DNA from: a virus
Reading direction: 5' to 3' (one strand)
Length of the DNA stretch: 64,000 nt
IMG/VR virus record: IMGVR_UViG_3300013286_000013
Coordinates: 1-64,000 of that record
Part shown: piece by piece, positions 30,183 through 39,400 of the stretch
Numbering within the stretch: position 1 is the first letter of the stretch
Layout: the number at the start of each line of letters is the position of its first letter
Notes under the pieces: generated by a model
The model's input: the letters and a program-made list of their open reading frames with translations, nothing else
Told to the model about the DNA's origin: nothing
Databases searched by the model: none
Made by a program: the position numbers and the translations under genes

Positions 30183-32609
30183 ATGGCAGGAAAAGAAACA
30201 GTCAAAGGTACGTTTGGCAATGAGCCAATAGAGCTTAATAATGCCGCGAGCGAAGCTACGCTTTATGCCATGTTAAAAATAGCACAGAAAGATAGTGCTG
30301 TACTTGCAGAAATGGCCAAGAAGGCAGGTATTGATAGTAAAAAAATTCAAGAGTCTTTAGACAAACAATCAGACGGTGGCGGCGGTAGCAAAGGTGGTGG
30401 ATTAGGATTGTTAGGTGGCGCCGCAAATTTAGCAGGTGGCTTCTTAATGGACATGGTAGGAAGCATAGGAAAGACTATTGGTAACCTGGCTAACTTTAGT
30501 CAGAGCTTGATGGACGGCACTGCAAGAGCCAGTGATTTTTTCAAAGCCTTTAGCGGTCTGCCATTAGGGCTAGGACTGCTCGCAGATGCATTGGCATTTT
30601 CTCAAAAGTTTTTTGAAAAACAAATAGACACCTATAGGATAATAAGTCAGACAGGTGCAGGTCTATCTAGCAGTCTAGGAGGACTACGCATACAGGCGCT
30701 TAATCTTGGGCTGAGTATGGACGAGTTTGGAGCCATGTTTGCAAAAAATCAACGTGCATTAGGACAGCTTGGCGGCAAGTCAATGGAAACTGCAAAAAAT
30801 TTAGTAGCAATTAATAATGCATTAGTTAATAGTCAAATGGGAAGAAATTTAGCAGGACTTGGGTATACCTTTAGTGAGCTCAATGGTCTCATAGGAGATT
30901 ATCTAGCTGTTACAGCAGACGGTGTAAGAATCAATCATGATTCGGGCAGTGAGCAGAGAAGATTGGCCAAGGCCGCTGGGGAGTATGGCAAGGAACTTGA
31001 TTTCCTTGCCAGACTAACAGGTGAAAGTAGAGAAGCTATTCAAAAGAAAATGGAAGCAGATAATCAAGAAGCCAGCTGGCAATTATACCTTACAAGTCTA
31101 GGACCTGAAATGCAAAAACAAGCTACGGAAGCTATTGCTCGTGCCAGACTGATGGGAGGTAAAGGCGGTGTTGATGCTATTAAATCTATGTTTATGGGAT
31201 TTGCGGGACCGTTCAGCCAAGAAGGTCAGTTTTATGTTTCTACCATGCACGGAGGAACACAAGCACTGAAAGGAATGGTTGCCGCAATTAAAAGCGGGCA
31301 ATCAAGTGAAATAGTTAGCACTCAAATTAATAAACTTTTTGCGCAAGGCATGGCAAGCAATATCAAAGACGTAGATAGATTCAGACATACTATATATGCG
31401 GCTGGCCAAGGCGGCGCAGAAAGCGCCAAGGCTTTCTTAGAATTAGTCGAAGCGCAGAAAAATTTTAGGAATCAAGGAAAATTTGCGGAAGCAGATATTT
31501 TGAAGTCTATTATTGCTACTCAAAAAAAAGCCGCAGCCGATGCAGATGCGGCTAAAGGACAAGCCGAAACAGACAAGCAGATGAAGGCTTTAGGAGCAAC
31601 ATTAACAACTGCATTACTACCTGCTTTATCTAGACTTAGTACAGTTGGCCTGAGTTTAATAAGCAGATTTACTGAGTTTATTAAATCGGAAGGTGTTATG
31701 GACAAGATTAAGAAAGCCGCTAACATATTAGCTGAATTTATAGAAAATTTATTCAATGACGCTGGAAGAGAAAAAATATTAAATGATTTCAAGTACATGA
31801 TGAAATTGATGTTGATAGAGATCAAGTATGCATTGAACTTGTTTTATACAAAAGGTGATGCGGCGGCCGAAAGAGCAGAATTAGATAGACAAAAAAAGAT
31901 TATAGATCTAACTGCTCAAAAAGAAAGATTAGCAAACGAAGCAAAGATCCTACAAGAAAAAATGCTTATTGTGCAGAAAAATGATGCTAAAAAGTTTGAC
32001 GAACAAATCAAACTAAGAGAGAAACATATCTCAAGTATCGAAAACGACGGAAAATTAGAGGAAGCAGTTAAACAAGAAAGAATTCAAAAAATTCGTGACG
32101 AGATACGTGAATTAGAAGATAAAAAAGAAGCCGCTGGAAAACTCAAAGCACCAGAACTGGCCGCCCAAATAGAACAAAATAGTAAAGATTTATCTAAAAC
32201 TACAGAAGAACTTGACAAGCTATTAGCAGAAAAAAATAAAGTGGAGAAGGCAAAAGCTGATAGAGCTAGAGATGCTAAGGAATCTGAAAACAATATGCCT
32301 GGCCCTATCCGTCCAACATTTGCTTCGGGTACATTAGGATCAGGAAAATTGATACAGAATTTTGGTAGAGAAACTATAGCATCCCTGCACGGAAAAGAAG
32401 CCGTATTAAATGAAGAGCAACTAACAAATCTAGCTAAAGGTGTCCAGCAATCTTCTCCACAGATAAATTTAGACGGCCTAGATGTGCTGGCAGAAGGCAT
32501 AATTACATTAAATAGAACTACAGCAATGCAGAATAAGATACTCGGTACTATTGCCGACAATCAGCGTACAATGATCAACCGGGCAACCGGAAATAGACTA
32601 ATGGCATAA
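30183..32609 (+). CDS. Tail length tape measure protein, gp29-like
   Basis: 808 aa (T4 gp29 590 aa). It has a Gly-rich segment at about 65-85, a hydrophobic helix near 75-110, a central helical body, a hydrophobic helix near 470-500 (ALLPALSRLSTVGLSLISRF), a long charged coiled coil near 560-690, and a C-terminal motif FGRETIASLHGKEAVLNEEQ that is typical of tape measure ends. It is expected to extend through the tail tube from the hub and set tube length. It lies beside the chaperone gene on the opposite strand and directly before the portal gene. AGGAAA 8 nt before ATG is the ribosome-binding site. Confidence 0.78.
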   Translation: MAGKETVKGTFGNEPIELNNAASEATLYAMLKIAQKDSAVLAEMAKKAGIDSKKIQESLDKQSDGGGGSKGGGLGLLGGAANLAGGFLMDMVGSIGKTIGNLANFSQSLMDGTARASDFFKAFSGLPLGLGLLADALAFSQKFFEKQIDTYRIISQTGAGLSSSLGGLRIQALNLGLSMDEFGAMFAKNQRALGQLGGKSMETAKNLVAINNALVNSQMGRNLAGLGYTFSELNGLIGDYLAVTADGVRINHDSGSEQRRLAKAAGEYGKELDFLARLTGESREAIQKKMEADNQEASWQLYLTSLGPEMQKQATEAIARARLMGGKGGVDAIKSMFMGFAGPFSQEGQFYVSTMHGGTQALKGMVAAIKSGQSSEIVSTQINKLFAQGMASNIKDVDRFRHTIYAAGQGGAESAKAFLELVEAQKNFRNQGKFAEADILKSIIATQKKAAADADAAKGQAETDKQMKALGATLTTALLPALSRLSTVGLSLISRFTEFIKSEGVMDKIKKAANILAEFIENLFNDAGREKILNDFKYMMKLMLIEIKYALNLFYTKGDAAAERAELDRQKKIIDLTAQKERLANEAKILQEKMLIVQKNDAKKFDEQIKLREKHISSIENDGKLEEAVKQERIQKIRDEIRELEDKKEAAGKLKAPELAAQIEQNSKDLSKTTEELDKLLAEKNKVEKAKADRARDAKESENNMPGPIRPTFASGTLGSGKLIQNFGRETIASLHGKEAVLNEEQLTNLAKGVQQSSPQINLDGLDVLAEGIITLNRTTAMQNKILGTIADNQRTMINRATGNRLMA

Positions 32610-32615
32610 TAACAT

Positions 32616-34355
32616 ATGAGTTGGAAAAAATACTTTACACCAGTTTCGACAGGTAACTTTGGCCCCATTAGCGGCCAGTCAGGTGCAAGTCCTCAACGTG
32701 CAAACTACAGCAGTTACCTGCCTGACGTTTACACAGGGCATCCCAACAGACTAGAACGTTATAGGCAATACGATACAATGGACGGTGACTCGGAAGTCAA
32801 CGCGGCCCTAGACATTCTAGCAGAATTTTGCTCACAGATCAACGATGAAAACGGAACACCGTTTGAACTTGATTTTAAAGATCAAGCAACTCCTACAGAA
32901 ATCAAGATCCTTAAAAAGTATCTACAGCAGTGGACTAAACTAAACCTATTTCAAAAGCGCATCTTTAAAGTGGTACGCAACGTATTCAAGTACGGCGACA
33001 GCTTTTTCATTCGCGATCCAGAAACACAGGCATGGGTCTATGTGGATCCTGCTAAGGTTGATCGTATAATTGTCAATGAAAGCGAAGGCAAGAAACCTGA
33101 GCAGTATGTTATCCGTGACCTAAACATTAACCTACAATCGCTAACAGCAACCAGTATCAATCCCAGTAATCAAAACAGCGGCATGGGCGGTGGTTCATCG
33201 TTTGGTACAGCCAATGCCGGCGGCTCACGCGGTATGGTAGGCGGTGCTACTCCAAATGCTGGTAACCGTTTCCAAATGAATCAAAATCAACATCCTGTTG
33301 ATGCAAAGCACGTTATTCACATTAGTCTGTCAGAAGGTCTAGACAACAATTTTCCTTTTGGAAACAGTCTTTTAGAGAGCATTTTCAAGGTATATAAGCA
33401 GAAAGAACTACTGGAAGATGCCATTATCATCTATCGTATACAGCGAGCTCCAGAGCGCAGAGTATTCTATATTGATGTGGGTAACATGCCAAGCCACTTG
33501 GCCATGGGCTTTGTTGAACGTGTTAAAAACGAAATTAATCAAAGACGTATTCCTAGTCTAACCGGCGGCGGCACTAACCTAATTGACAGCAGTTACAATC
33601 CATTATCAATCAACGAAGACTACTTCTTTCCGCAGACAGCAGAAGGTCGTGGATCAAAAGTTGATGTGCTACCTGGCGGCACAAACCTAGGAGAAATTGA
33701 TGATCTGCGTTATTTTACCAATAAGTTATTTCGTGCTCTACGCATACCTAGTTCTTATCTACCTACCGGCTCTGACGACGGAGGAAGCAATTTCAATGAT
33801 GGACGTGTTGGAACAGCATACATACAGGAGTTGAGATTCAACAAGTATTGTGAACGACTACAGAGTCTAATGAACTCGGCCTTTGATCAAGAATTTAAAA
33901 CTTATCTCTATTCAAAAGGCATCAACATTGATCCTAACCTGTTCGATGTTACATTTAATCCTCCACAAAACTTTGCAAGTTATCGTCAAGCAGAGATGGA
34001 CGGAGTACGTATTAACACATTTGGCAGCATTGTTGCGCTACCCTTTATCAGCAAACGCTATGCACTAAAACGCTTCTTGGGACTTAAACAAGAAGAGATT
34101 GCAGAGAATCAAGAGATGTGGGAAGAAGAAAACATTGACAAGACTAAACCTATTTCAGCTTCTGCAGAACTACGTTCTGCGGGCATTACAGCAGGCGGTA
34201 TGGGTGGTGATATGGATAGCCTAGGACAATCAGATCCGGGTACTCCAGAGATGCAGGGCGCAGATGAGACTGGCGGAGCAGGCAATGCCGCAATGGCTCC
34301 TAGTGCAGGATCAGCAGGCGGTGGTGGCAGCGGAGCACCTCAAGGCCCGATGTAA
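32616..34355 (+). CDS. gp20: Portal vertex protein gp20
   Basis: 579 aa (T4 gp20 524 aa). The T4-like portal signatures are clear: YRQYDTMDGDSEVNAALDIL near residues 50-70, FKVVRNVFKYGDSFFIRDP near 118-136, LEDAIIIYRIQRAPERRVFYIDVGNMP near 270-296, and a FTNKLFRALRIPSSYLP segment near 371-387. A Gly/Asn/Ser-rich insert (about 185-220) and a Gly/Ala/Met-rich C-terminus (about 530-579) extend it. The dodecameric ring starts prohead assembly and is the channel for DNA packaging. It begins 6 nt after the tape measure stop with no clear Shine-Dalgarno, so coupling is likely. Terminase, sheath and tube genes, which precede gp20 in T4, are not in this window. Confidence 0.95.
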   Translation: MSWKKYFTPVSTGNFGPISGQSGASPQRANYSSYLPDVYTGHPNRLERYRQYDTMDGDSEVNAALDILAEFCSQINDENGTPFELDFKDQATPTEIKILKKYLQQWTKLNLFQKRIFKVVRNVFKYGDSFFIRDPETQAWVYVDPAKVDRIIVNESEGKKPEQYVIRDLNINLQSLTATSINPSNQNSGMGGGSSFGTANAGGSRGMVGGATPNAGNRFQMNQNQHPVDAKHVIHISLSEGLDNNFPFGNSLLESIFKVYKQKELLEDAIIIYRIQRAPERRVFYIDVGNMPSHLAMGFVERVKNEINQRRIPSLTGGGTNLIDSSYNPLSINEDYFFPQTAEGRGSKVDVLPGGTNLGEIDDLRYFTNKLFRALRIPSSYLPTGSDDGGSNFNDGRVGTAYIQELRFNKYCERLQSLMNSAFDQEFKTYLYSKGINIDPNLFDVTFNPPQNFASYRQAEMDGVRINTFGSIVALPFISKRYALKRFLGLKQEEIAENQEMWEEENIDKTKPISASAELRSAGITAGGMGGDMDSLGQSDPGTPEMQGADETGGAGNAAMAPSAGSAGGGGSGAPQGPM

Positions 34356-34358
34356 TTT

Positions 34359-34366
34359 GGTAAATA
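34359..34366 (+). promoter_or_regulatory. Possible late promoter motif (GGTAAATA)
   Basis: GGTAAATA follows the portal stop by 3 nt. Three other gaps in the right part of the window carry the same octamer. The ATG at 34372 is only 5 nt further on, so a transcript from here would be nearly leaderless for that gene. Confidence 0.4.
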
Positions 34367-34371
34367 TAGAC

Positions 34372-34623
34372 ATGCTATTAAACGAATTCATTTACTTTAG
34401 TCCTGAGCAAGAGGAGATGTCCGACAAGGGTCGCTACGATCCGTTGGACGATAAAACATCAGTCCTACACGATAAAGACACTCGCAAAACTCGCTTGACA
34501 CTGGGCATGATAAATGATCTGCGCAGGGCAAGTGAAGCAAGAGATCGTGAAACCAAAGAGAATCTAATAGTAGTACGCCAGATGTATGCAATGCCAACTG
34601 AAGAAGGTGCCGCTCCGGCATAA
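34372..34623 (+). CDS. Small conserved protein of the prohead module
   Basis: 83 aa from the ATG at 34372. The middle reads MSDKGRYDPLDDKTS and the C-terminal half RKTRLTLGMINDLRRASEAR, a pattern seen in a small gene between portal and core genes of aquatic T4-like phages, the place of T4 genes 67/68. A later ATG at 34417 directly follows GAGGAG with no spacing and is less likely. The function is not known; a prohead core or assembly role is inferred from position only. Confidence 0.65.
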   Translation: MLLNEFIYFSPEQEEMSDKGRYDPLDDKTSVLHDKDTRKTRLTLGMINDLRRASEARDRETKENLIVVRQMYAMPTEEGAAPA

Positions 34624-34828
34624 AATAAACTTGTAGTTTAATTCAAAAAGATACAAGTTAAATATTTTAAACAAAATTCAATACAAACTTAGAAAGATAA
34701 TAACTAAGTTTCGTCACCAAATGCCAAAAAGACTCGTTTTTGGCCTATTTCCCATAATTAATATAGGTGAGCATTAAATATGCTTATATATTATTCACCC
34801 CTTGACAAACCAACAGGAGAAACCCGCA
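34624..34828. other. Gene-free gap with four inverted repeats and two TAAATA motifs
   Basis: Inverted repeats: AACTTGTA/TACAAGTT (34628-34659), AAACTTAG/CTAAGTTT (34685-34711, perfect 8 bp), GCCAAAAA/TTTTTGGC (34723-34744, perfect 8 bp, 6-nt loop, could terminate in either direction) and GGTGA/TCACC (34766-34799) with an inner GCAT/ATGC hairpin. GTTAAATA (34657-34664) and ATTAAATA (34773-34780) may be late promoters for the core protein gene. Confidence 0.5.
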
Positions 34829-35767
34829 ATGAATAAATTCGAACAACTATTAGACTATATCGTAAACGAGGAAAAGGACAAAGCTGAAGAGCTATTCCAT
34901 GAAATCGTAGTAGAAAAGTCACGTGATATCTACGAAAACTTGATCGCTGAAGAAGCAACATGCGATGCCTGCCACAAAGATCCATGCGAATGTGACGATG
35001 ACAAAGAAGAAAAAGAAGATGACGAAAGCGTAGAAGAAGCTTTTGGCATGGAAGACGAAGGCGAAGAAATGGGTGGCGATGCTACTGATGATTTCACAGC
35101 TGACACAGCAGATACAGATGGACCAGGCGCTGAAGAAGACGGCGAAGAAGCTGGCGACATCGACGGTGACGGTACTCCAGCAACTGCTGATGATGTACAA
35201 GATCTAGCTGACGCTCTAGAAGAATTGAAAGCAGAATTTGCTAAATTGATGTCCGGCGAAAAACATGAGGAAGAAGAAGATCCAGATGTACATGGCGGCG
35301 CACTAGACGACATGGACGCAGGCGACGAAGAAGAAGATGACGAAGAAGATGAAGAAAAAAATCCTTTTGAATCACGTCAAATGACACGCGAATATCGTGA
35401 AACAGTAGCAAAACCAAGCAATACAGAAGCTGGTGATGGCAAATCTGGTCCGATCAACGCAAACCCAAAGAACCGTCCAAGCGGCGGCAATGTGAGCGCA
35501 CATAACATTGCTCAAGGCCAAACTGCAAGTGATTCAAATATCAAAGGCGGCGAAGGTTTAGTTGGTGGTATCAAAGGCAAGTTTACAAGCCCAAATACAC
35601 ACAACGTTGACGGTGTTAAGTCTGGTATCAAAACAGTAACCAAGCAAGGTGCTGGTTATCCAGGTAACAACAAGACAGCAGGTCCAGTAGGATCTGGTAC
35701 AGGCGACAAAGCTGGTCAAACATCAGTTGGTAGCCCTAAGTCAGTTGTTGACCACAAACAAGGTTAA
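34829..35767 (+). CDS. Acidic prohead core/scaffold-associated protein
   Basis: 312 aa from the ATG at 34829, which has AGGAGA 8 nt upstream; a TTG 27 nt earlier is ignored. The N-terminal helix (NKFEQLLDYIVNEEKDKAEE) is followed by a Cys cluster, C-x-x-C-x-x-x-P-C-x-C at about residues 48-58, and a very acidic stretch to about residue 190. This acidic part contains a loop DIDGDGTPATAD that fits the dockerin/EF-hand calcium loop (Asp at 1, 3, 5, 12 and Gly at 6). The C-terminal 110 residues are Gly/Asn/Lys-rich and disordered in appearance. Between portal and protease, it holds the place of T4 gp67/68 core proteins, which are also strongly acidic. The family link is by position and composition. 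Confidence 0.6.
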   Translation: MNKFEQLLDYIVNEEKDKAEELFHEIVVEKSRDIYENLIAEEATCDACHKDPCECDDDKEEKEDDESVEEAFGMEDEGEEMGGDATDDFTADTADTDGPGAEEDGEEAGDIDGDGTPATADDVQDLADALEELKAEFAKLMSGEKHEEEEDPDVHGGALDDMDAGDEEEDDEEDEEKNPFESRQMTREYRETVAKPSNTEAGDGKSGPINANPKNRPSGGNVSAHNIAQGQTASDSNIKGGEGLVGGIKGKFTSPNTHNVDGVKSGIKTVTKQGAGYPGNNKTAGPVGSGTGDKAGQTSVGSPKSVVDHKQG

Positions 35768-35786
35768 TAAGTAGGTGACTACTAGG

Positions 35787-36413
35787 ATGCAATTTTTACG
35801 AGAACACCTTAGCTTTGACCAAGCTAATGCGGTCGTAGAGAGCGACGACAAAGACGGCAAGAGCCTTTATCTAAAAGGCATTGCTATCCAAGGCGGTATT
35901 CGCAATCAGAACCAGCGGGTTTATCCAGTCAAGGAAATCGAAATCGCTGTAAAGACTCTCAACGATCAAATTCAGAATGGTTATAGTGTTCTTGGAGAAG
36001 TTGATCATCCAGATGACCTCAAAGTAAATTTAGACCGTGTGTCCCATATGATTACTCAAATGTGGATGGAAGGTCCGAACGGATATGGCAAAATGAAAAT
36101 TTTGCCTACTCCAATGGGACAACTAATTCGTGTCATGCTTGAAAGCGGAGTAAAACTAGGTGTTAGTTCGAGAGGCAGCGGTAACGTTGACGATCGTTCT
36201 GGCAATGTTTCCGAGTTTGAGATTATCACAGTTGATATAGTTGCTCAACCAAGCGCACCTGGTGCGTATCCAACACCCGTTTATGAGCATATTATGAACG
36301 CTCGTGGAGGATATCGTGCATTACAGGTAGCTAAAGAAGTGAAAGAAGATCCTAGGGCACAGAAGCATCTCCATCAGGCGATGTTGAGTATTATCAGTGG
36401 CCTTAAAGCCTAA
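35787..36413 (+). CDS. gp21: Prohead protease gp21
   Basis: 208 aa, similar to T4 gp21 (212 aa). The start is set at ATG 35787 with AGGTGA 8 nt upstream; an in-frame GTG at 35775 would lie within that site. Peptidase U9-type motifs: GIRNQNQRVYP near residues 35-45, LGEVDHPDD near 70-78 with the candidate catalytic His, LGVSSRGSGN near 128-137 with the candidate nucleophile Ser, and EFEIITVDIVAQPSAPGA near 144-161. The enzyme cuts core and capsid proteins after L/I-x-E during head maturation. Confidence 0.93.
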   Translation: MQFLREHLSFDQANAVVESDDKDGKSLYLKGIAIQGGIRNQNQRVYPVKEIEIAVKTLNDQIQNGYSVLGEVDHPDDLKVNLDRVSHMITQMWMEGPNGYGKMKILPTPMGQLIRVMLESGVKLGVSSRGSGNVDDRSGNVSEFEIITVDIVAQPSAPGAYPTPVYEHIMNARGGYRALQVAKEVKEDPRAQKHLHQAMLSIISGLKA

Positions 36414-36423
36414 GGAGAAATAA

Positions 36424-37521
36424 ATGGACGCATTCAAACAGTTAGTAGAGAGCGGAGTGATTAGCGAAGAAATTCGTACTGATCTAGAATCTGCCTTCAA
36501 CACTAAGATTCAAGAGAATCGCGACCAAGTAACCGCCCAACTAAGAGAAGAGTTTGCCCAACGCTATACACACGATAAAGGTGTGTTAGTAGAGTCAATC
36601 GACAAATTAGTAAGCGAACGCTTAGCCGCAGAGCTAGGTGAGTTTGCGCAAGATCGCAAGGCATTGGCAGAAACCAAAGCCGAGTACAAGCGCAGAATGA
36701 CAGCTGATTCCAAAACAATGGAATCTTTTGTTATGACTCAGTTAGCCAAAGAACTTGTGGAATTTCAAAATGACCGCACAAAGGTCAGCGAGAATTTCCA
36801 AAAGATGGAACAATTCGTTATCAACGCATTGGCCAAAGAGATTTCAGAATTTGCACAAGACAAGAAAGATATAGTTGAAGCGAAAGTTAAACTGGTCCGC
36901 GAAGCCAAGAGCAAATTTGCAGAAGTCAAGAAAGAATTCATCAAGCGTAGTGCCAATCTTGTCAAAGAGACAGTTAGCCGTCAGCTAACAACTGAGTTAC
37001 ATCAGTTGAAAGAAGATATCGAATCTGCTCGTACAAGCAATTTTGGTCGCCGTATTTTTGAAGCATTTGCACAGGAATTTCAACATTCGTATCTTAACGA
37101 AAAGTCTGAAACAAGTAGATTGTTAAAGATTGTAGATAAGAAAGAATTAGAAATTGCCGAAGCACAGGAAGCCGTTGCTAAAGTACAGGCCATTGCAGAA
37201 TCTAAGGACCGCGAAATTCGCGTTACGAAAGATCTAATGGAACGTGCAAAAGTAATGAGCGAACTATTAGCACCTTTAAGTGCTGAGAAGAAGGGTGTAA
37301 TGAGCGAATTGTTAGAGTCTGTACAGACTGGAAAATTAGCTAATTCATTCGACAAATACCTACCCGCAGTAATGGAAGGCGAAAGTCGTAAACAAAAGCA
37401 AGTTATTGCCGAAAGCAAGACACAAACTACTGTTACTGGCGATCGTGAGGTAAAAAATCAGCCTGAGGTAGGCTTTGACAACATTGTAGACATCCGCAAG
37501 TTAGCGGGTCTAGCAAAGTAA
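36424..37521 (+). CDS. gp22: Prohead scaffold core protein gp22
   Basis: 365 aa (T4 gp22 269 aa). It is almost entirely charged helix: coiled coil from about residue 30 to 305, rich in Glu, Lys, Ala, Gln. Three internal repeats of the 'LAKEL-x-EF-x-x-DR/K-x-x-V/L' type (about residues 65-150) can be seen (LGEFAQDRKAL, LVEFQNDRTKV, ISEFAQDKKDI). A conserved C-terminus ends in DIRKLAGLAK. It is the main scaffold and is degraded by gp21 on maturation. An AAGGAGA site precedes the ATG by 5 nt. Its place between protease and major capsid is the T4 order. Confidence 0.9.
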   Translation: MDAFKQLVESGVISEEIRTDLESAFNTKIQENRDQVTAQLREEFAQRYTHDKGVLVESIDKLVSERLAAELGEFAQDRKALAETKAEYKRRMTADSKTMESFVMTQLAKELVEFQNDRTKVSENFQKMEQFVINALAKEISEFAQDKKDIVEAKVKLVREAKSKFAEVKKEFIKRSANLVKETVSRQLTTELHQLKEDIESARTSNFGRRIFEAFAQEFQHSYLNEKSETSRLLKIVDKKELEIAEAQEAVAKVQAIAESKDREIRVTKDLMERAKVMSELLAPLSAEKKGVMSELLESVQTGKLANSFDKYLPAVMEGESRKQKQVIAESKTQTTVTGDREVKNQPEVGFDNIVDIRKLAGLAK

Positions 37522-37534
37522 AATTAAGGAGAAA

Positions 37535-38716
37535 ATGATGTCACAACTTCTGAACGAAAGATGGTCAGAAACCAAAGAAGCCCTATTAGAAGGGTTACAA
37601 GGGAACCGTCGTGCCTCCATGCAAACATGCTTGGAAAATACACGCCGTCACCTAATTGAAAGTGCAACAGCAGGTGCTACATCTGCAGGTAACGTTGCAA
37701 CACTTAACCGCGTAATCCTACCAGTGATTCGTCGTGTTATGCCTACAGTTATTGCTAACGAAATCGTTGGCGTACAACCAATGACTGGCCCAGTTGGTCA
37801 AATCCATACTCTACGTGTTCGTTACGCAGATAATGGCTCTGACGTTACAGCTGGTGAAGAAGCATTGAGTCCATTCAAAATTGCTCAAGCCTATTCAGGT
37901 AACAATGATGCAACATATCCAAAGGCGCAGACAACAGCGGCTATGGAAGGTACACCAGGTAAGCGCATGAGCATACAAATCTTGAAGGCACCAGTCGAAG
38001 CCAAGTCACGCAAGCTATCAGCTCGTTGGACTTTCGAAGCCGCACAAGATGCACAAGCTCAACAAGGTATTGATATCGAAGCAGAAATCATGGCCGCTTT
38101 AGCACAAGAAATTACTGCTGAAATCGACCAAGAAGTATTGGCTTCACTACGTAGTTTAGCAAGTGTCGAAGAAACATATGACCAGTCATTAGTTTCAGGT
38201 ACAGCTACATTCGTTGGTGACGAACATGCCGCATTGGCAATTCAGATCAACCGTGTTGCGAACAAGATTGCTCAACGCACACGTCGTGGCGCTGGTAACT
38301 GGGCTGTTGTAAGTTCACAAGCACTTACAATTCTTCAGTCTGCAACAACAAGTGCTTTTGCACGTACCACAGAAGGTACATTCGAAGCCCCTACAAACAC
38401 CAAGTTTGTTGGTACATTGAATGGTGCAATGCGCATTTATGTTGACGCATATCTAAGCGACACAGGTCAAGATGCAAACCAAGTTCTAATTGGTTATAAA
38501 GGTCCTAGCGAGGCAGATGCTGCCGCGTTCTATTGCCCTTATATTCCGTTGATGAGCTCTGGAGTTGTTCTAGATCCAGCAACATTTGAACCAGTAGTTG
38601 GCTTCTTAACACGCTACGGCTATGTTGAGTTGACAAATACAGCTTCATCATTGGGTAACGCCGCTGACTACCTAGGCAAAGTATCTATTACTTCTGCCAA
38701 CGTAAGCTTCAAGTAA
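37535..38716 (+). CDS. gp23: Major capsid protein gp23
   Basis: 393 aa, shorter than T4 gp23 (521 aa) but with its landmarks: LPVIRRVMPTVIANEIVGVQ and PMTGPVGQIHTLRVRYA in the N-arm, IEAEIMAALAQEITAEIDQE near residues 180-200, RGAGNWAVVSSQALTIL near 245-262 and a C-terminal YGYVELTNTASSLGNA. The HK97-fold subunit builds the hexamers of the head. A gp21 site, L40-I41-E42 then Ser43, marks the likely maturation cut and would give a mature chain of about 351 residues. Two ATGs in a row follow AAGGAGA. A strong terminator follows the gene. No gp24-like vertex paralogue was seen in the window. Confidence 0.96.
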   Translation: MMSQLLNERWSETKEALLEGLQGNRRASMQTCLENTRRHLIESATAGATSAGNVATLNRVILPVIRRVMPTVIANEIVGVQPMTGPVGQIHTLRVRYADNGSDVTAGEEALSPFKIAQAYSGNNDATYPKAQTTAAMEGTPGKRMSIQILKAPVEAKSRKLSARWTFEAAQDAQAQQGIDIEAEIMAALAQEITAEIDQEVLASLRSLASVEETYDQSLVSGTATFVGDEHAALAIQINRVANKIAQRTRRGAGNWAVVSSQALTILQSATTSAFARTTEGTFEAPTNTKFVGTLNGAMRIYVDAYLSDTGQDANQVLIGYKGPSEADAAAFYCPYIPLMSSGVVLDPATFEPVVGFLTRYGYVELTNTASSLGNAADYLGKVSITSANVSFK

Positions 38717-38740
38717 TCCAAGGCTTAAAAGCAAATAAGA

Positions 38741-38763
38741 AGGGCTCTTAGGAGCCCTTTTTG
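38741..38763 (+). terminator. Intrinsic terminator after the major capsid gene
   Basis: A 7-bp stem AGGGCTC/GAGCCCT with loop TTAG at 38741-38758 is followed by TTTTTG. It is 25 nt past the gp23 stop. Confidence 0.9.
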
Positions 38764-38771
38764 TTGACCAC

Positions 38772-38779
38772 AATAAATA
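38772..38779 (+). promoter_or_regulatory. Late promoter motif (AATAAATA) with structured leader
   Basis: AATAAATA follows the gp23 terminator by 9 nt and precedes the next ATG by 76 nt. The leader holds small stems (GTCC/GGAC, GCGG/CCGC, GTGG/CCAC) and a strong AAGGAG site, which suggests independent high expression of the next gene. Confidence 0.6.
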
Positions 38780-38855
38780 CACTGTCCAATCCGGACTTGT
38801 TGCGGTTTCCATCCGCGCAGTGGCTAGAACCCACATACATTAAGGAGAAATTAAA

Positions 38856-39398
38856 ATGGCAAAAGGTATGAAAATCGCGAGAGCAAATAGTCTACAAGTA
38901 GACCAAACAATCAGCCCAATTCAGTTTACGTATGCCGCAAGCACATCATCAAGTGCTACTGTATATCGTGGCGGTACAGGCGGATTTACATCAGGCACAA
39001 CAAGTCTAGTAATTTTAACAAATTACAAAACTGCCGCAGGTGTTGCAAAAAGTGACGGACAAATTACTCGTCAACGTGGAGCTTATCAGTTTATGTGTCA
39101 AAGCATTGCTGGTGGTGCCGCAACACTGACACGTTGTACATTAGTTGGCGGTGCAAGCCAGCCAACATTGGCCGCAAGTCAAATGTCTATTAAAGCAGTT
39201 AGTCCAACTGGCATATTGTTTTATGCAACACGTATTACAGATCGCTATGTCTGGAATGGCACAACACGTTATCCATATGTGCTAGGTACAACAGCCGCTG
39301 TAACATACGTTGATTCAACATCAACAACTGGCGTTGTACTTACAAATTCTGTAGGTGGAACAGCAGACGACGTCTACGCAATCGTAGAAGGCGCTTAA
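38856..39398 (+). CDS. Unknown virion-type protein, separately transcribed
   Basis: 180 aa, beta-rich and Thr/Ser/Gly/Ala-rich after a short basic N-terminus (AKGMKIARANSLQ). Sequence such as VYRGGTGGFTSGTTSLVIL and GTTRYPYVLGTTAAVTYVD suggests a beta-sandwich virion protein. It has its own late promoter and is bounded on both sides by intrinsic terminators, which indicates a product needed in an amount of its own. Directly after gp23, it might be a head decoration protein or an abundant fibre-associated protein; no family was recognised. Confidence 0.7.
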   Translation: MAKGMKIARANSLQVDQTISPIQFTYAASTSSSATVYRGGTGGFTSGTTSLVILTNYKTAAGVAKSDGQITRQRGAYQFMCQSIAGGAATLTRCTLVGGASQPTLAASQMSIKAVSPTGILFYATRITDRYVWNGTTRYPYVLGTTAAVTYVDSTSTTGVVLTNSVGGTADDVYAIVEGA

Positions 39399-39400
39399 TT

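Noticed and set aside
34264-34371. N-terminal extension of the 83-aa gene into the portal gene
   Set aside because: The extension would overlap the end of the portal gene by about 90 nt in another frame; ATG 34372 lies just past the portal stop.
34802-34828. Upstream TTG start (9 extra residues) for the prohead core gene, and its TTGACA as a -35 box
   Set aside because: The ATG at 34829 has AGGAGA at proper distance, the TTG has none, and no -10 follows the TTGACA.
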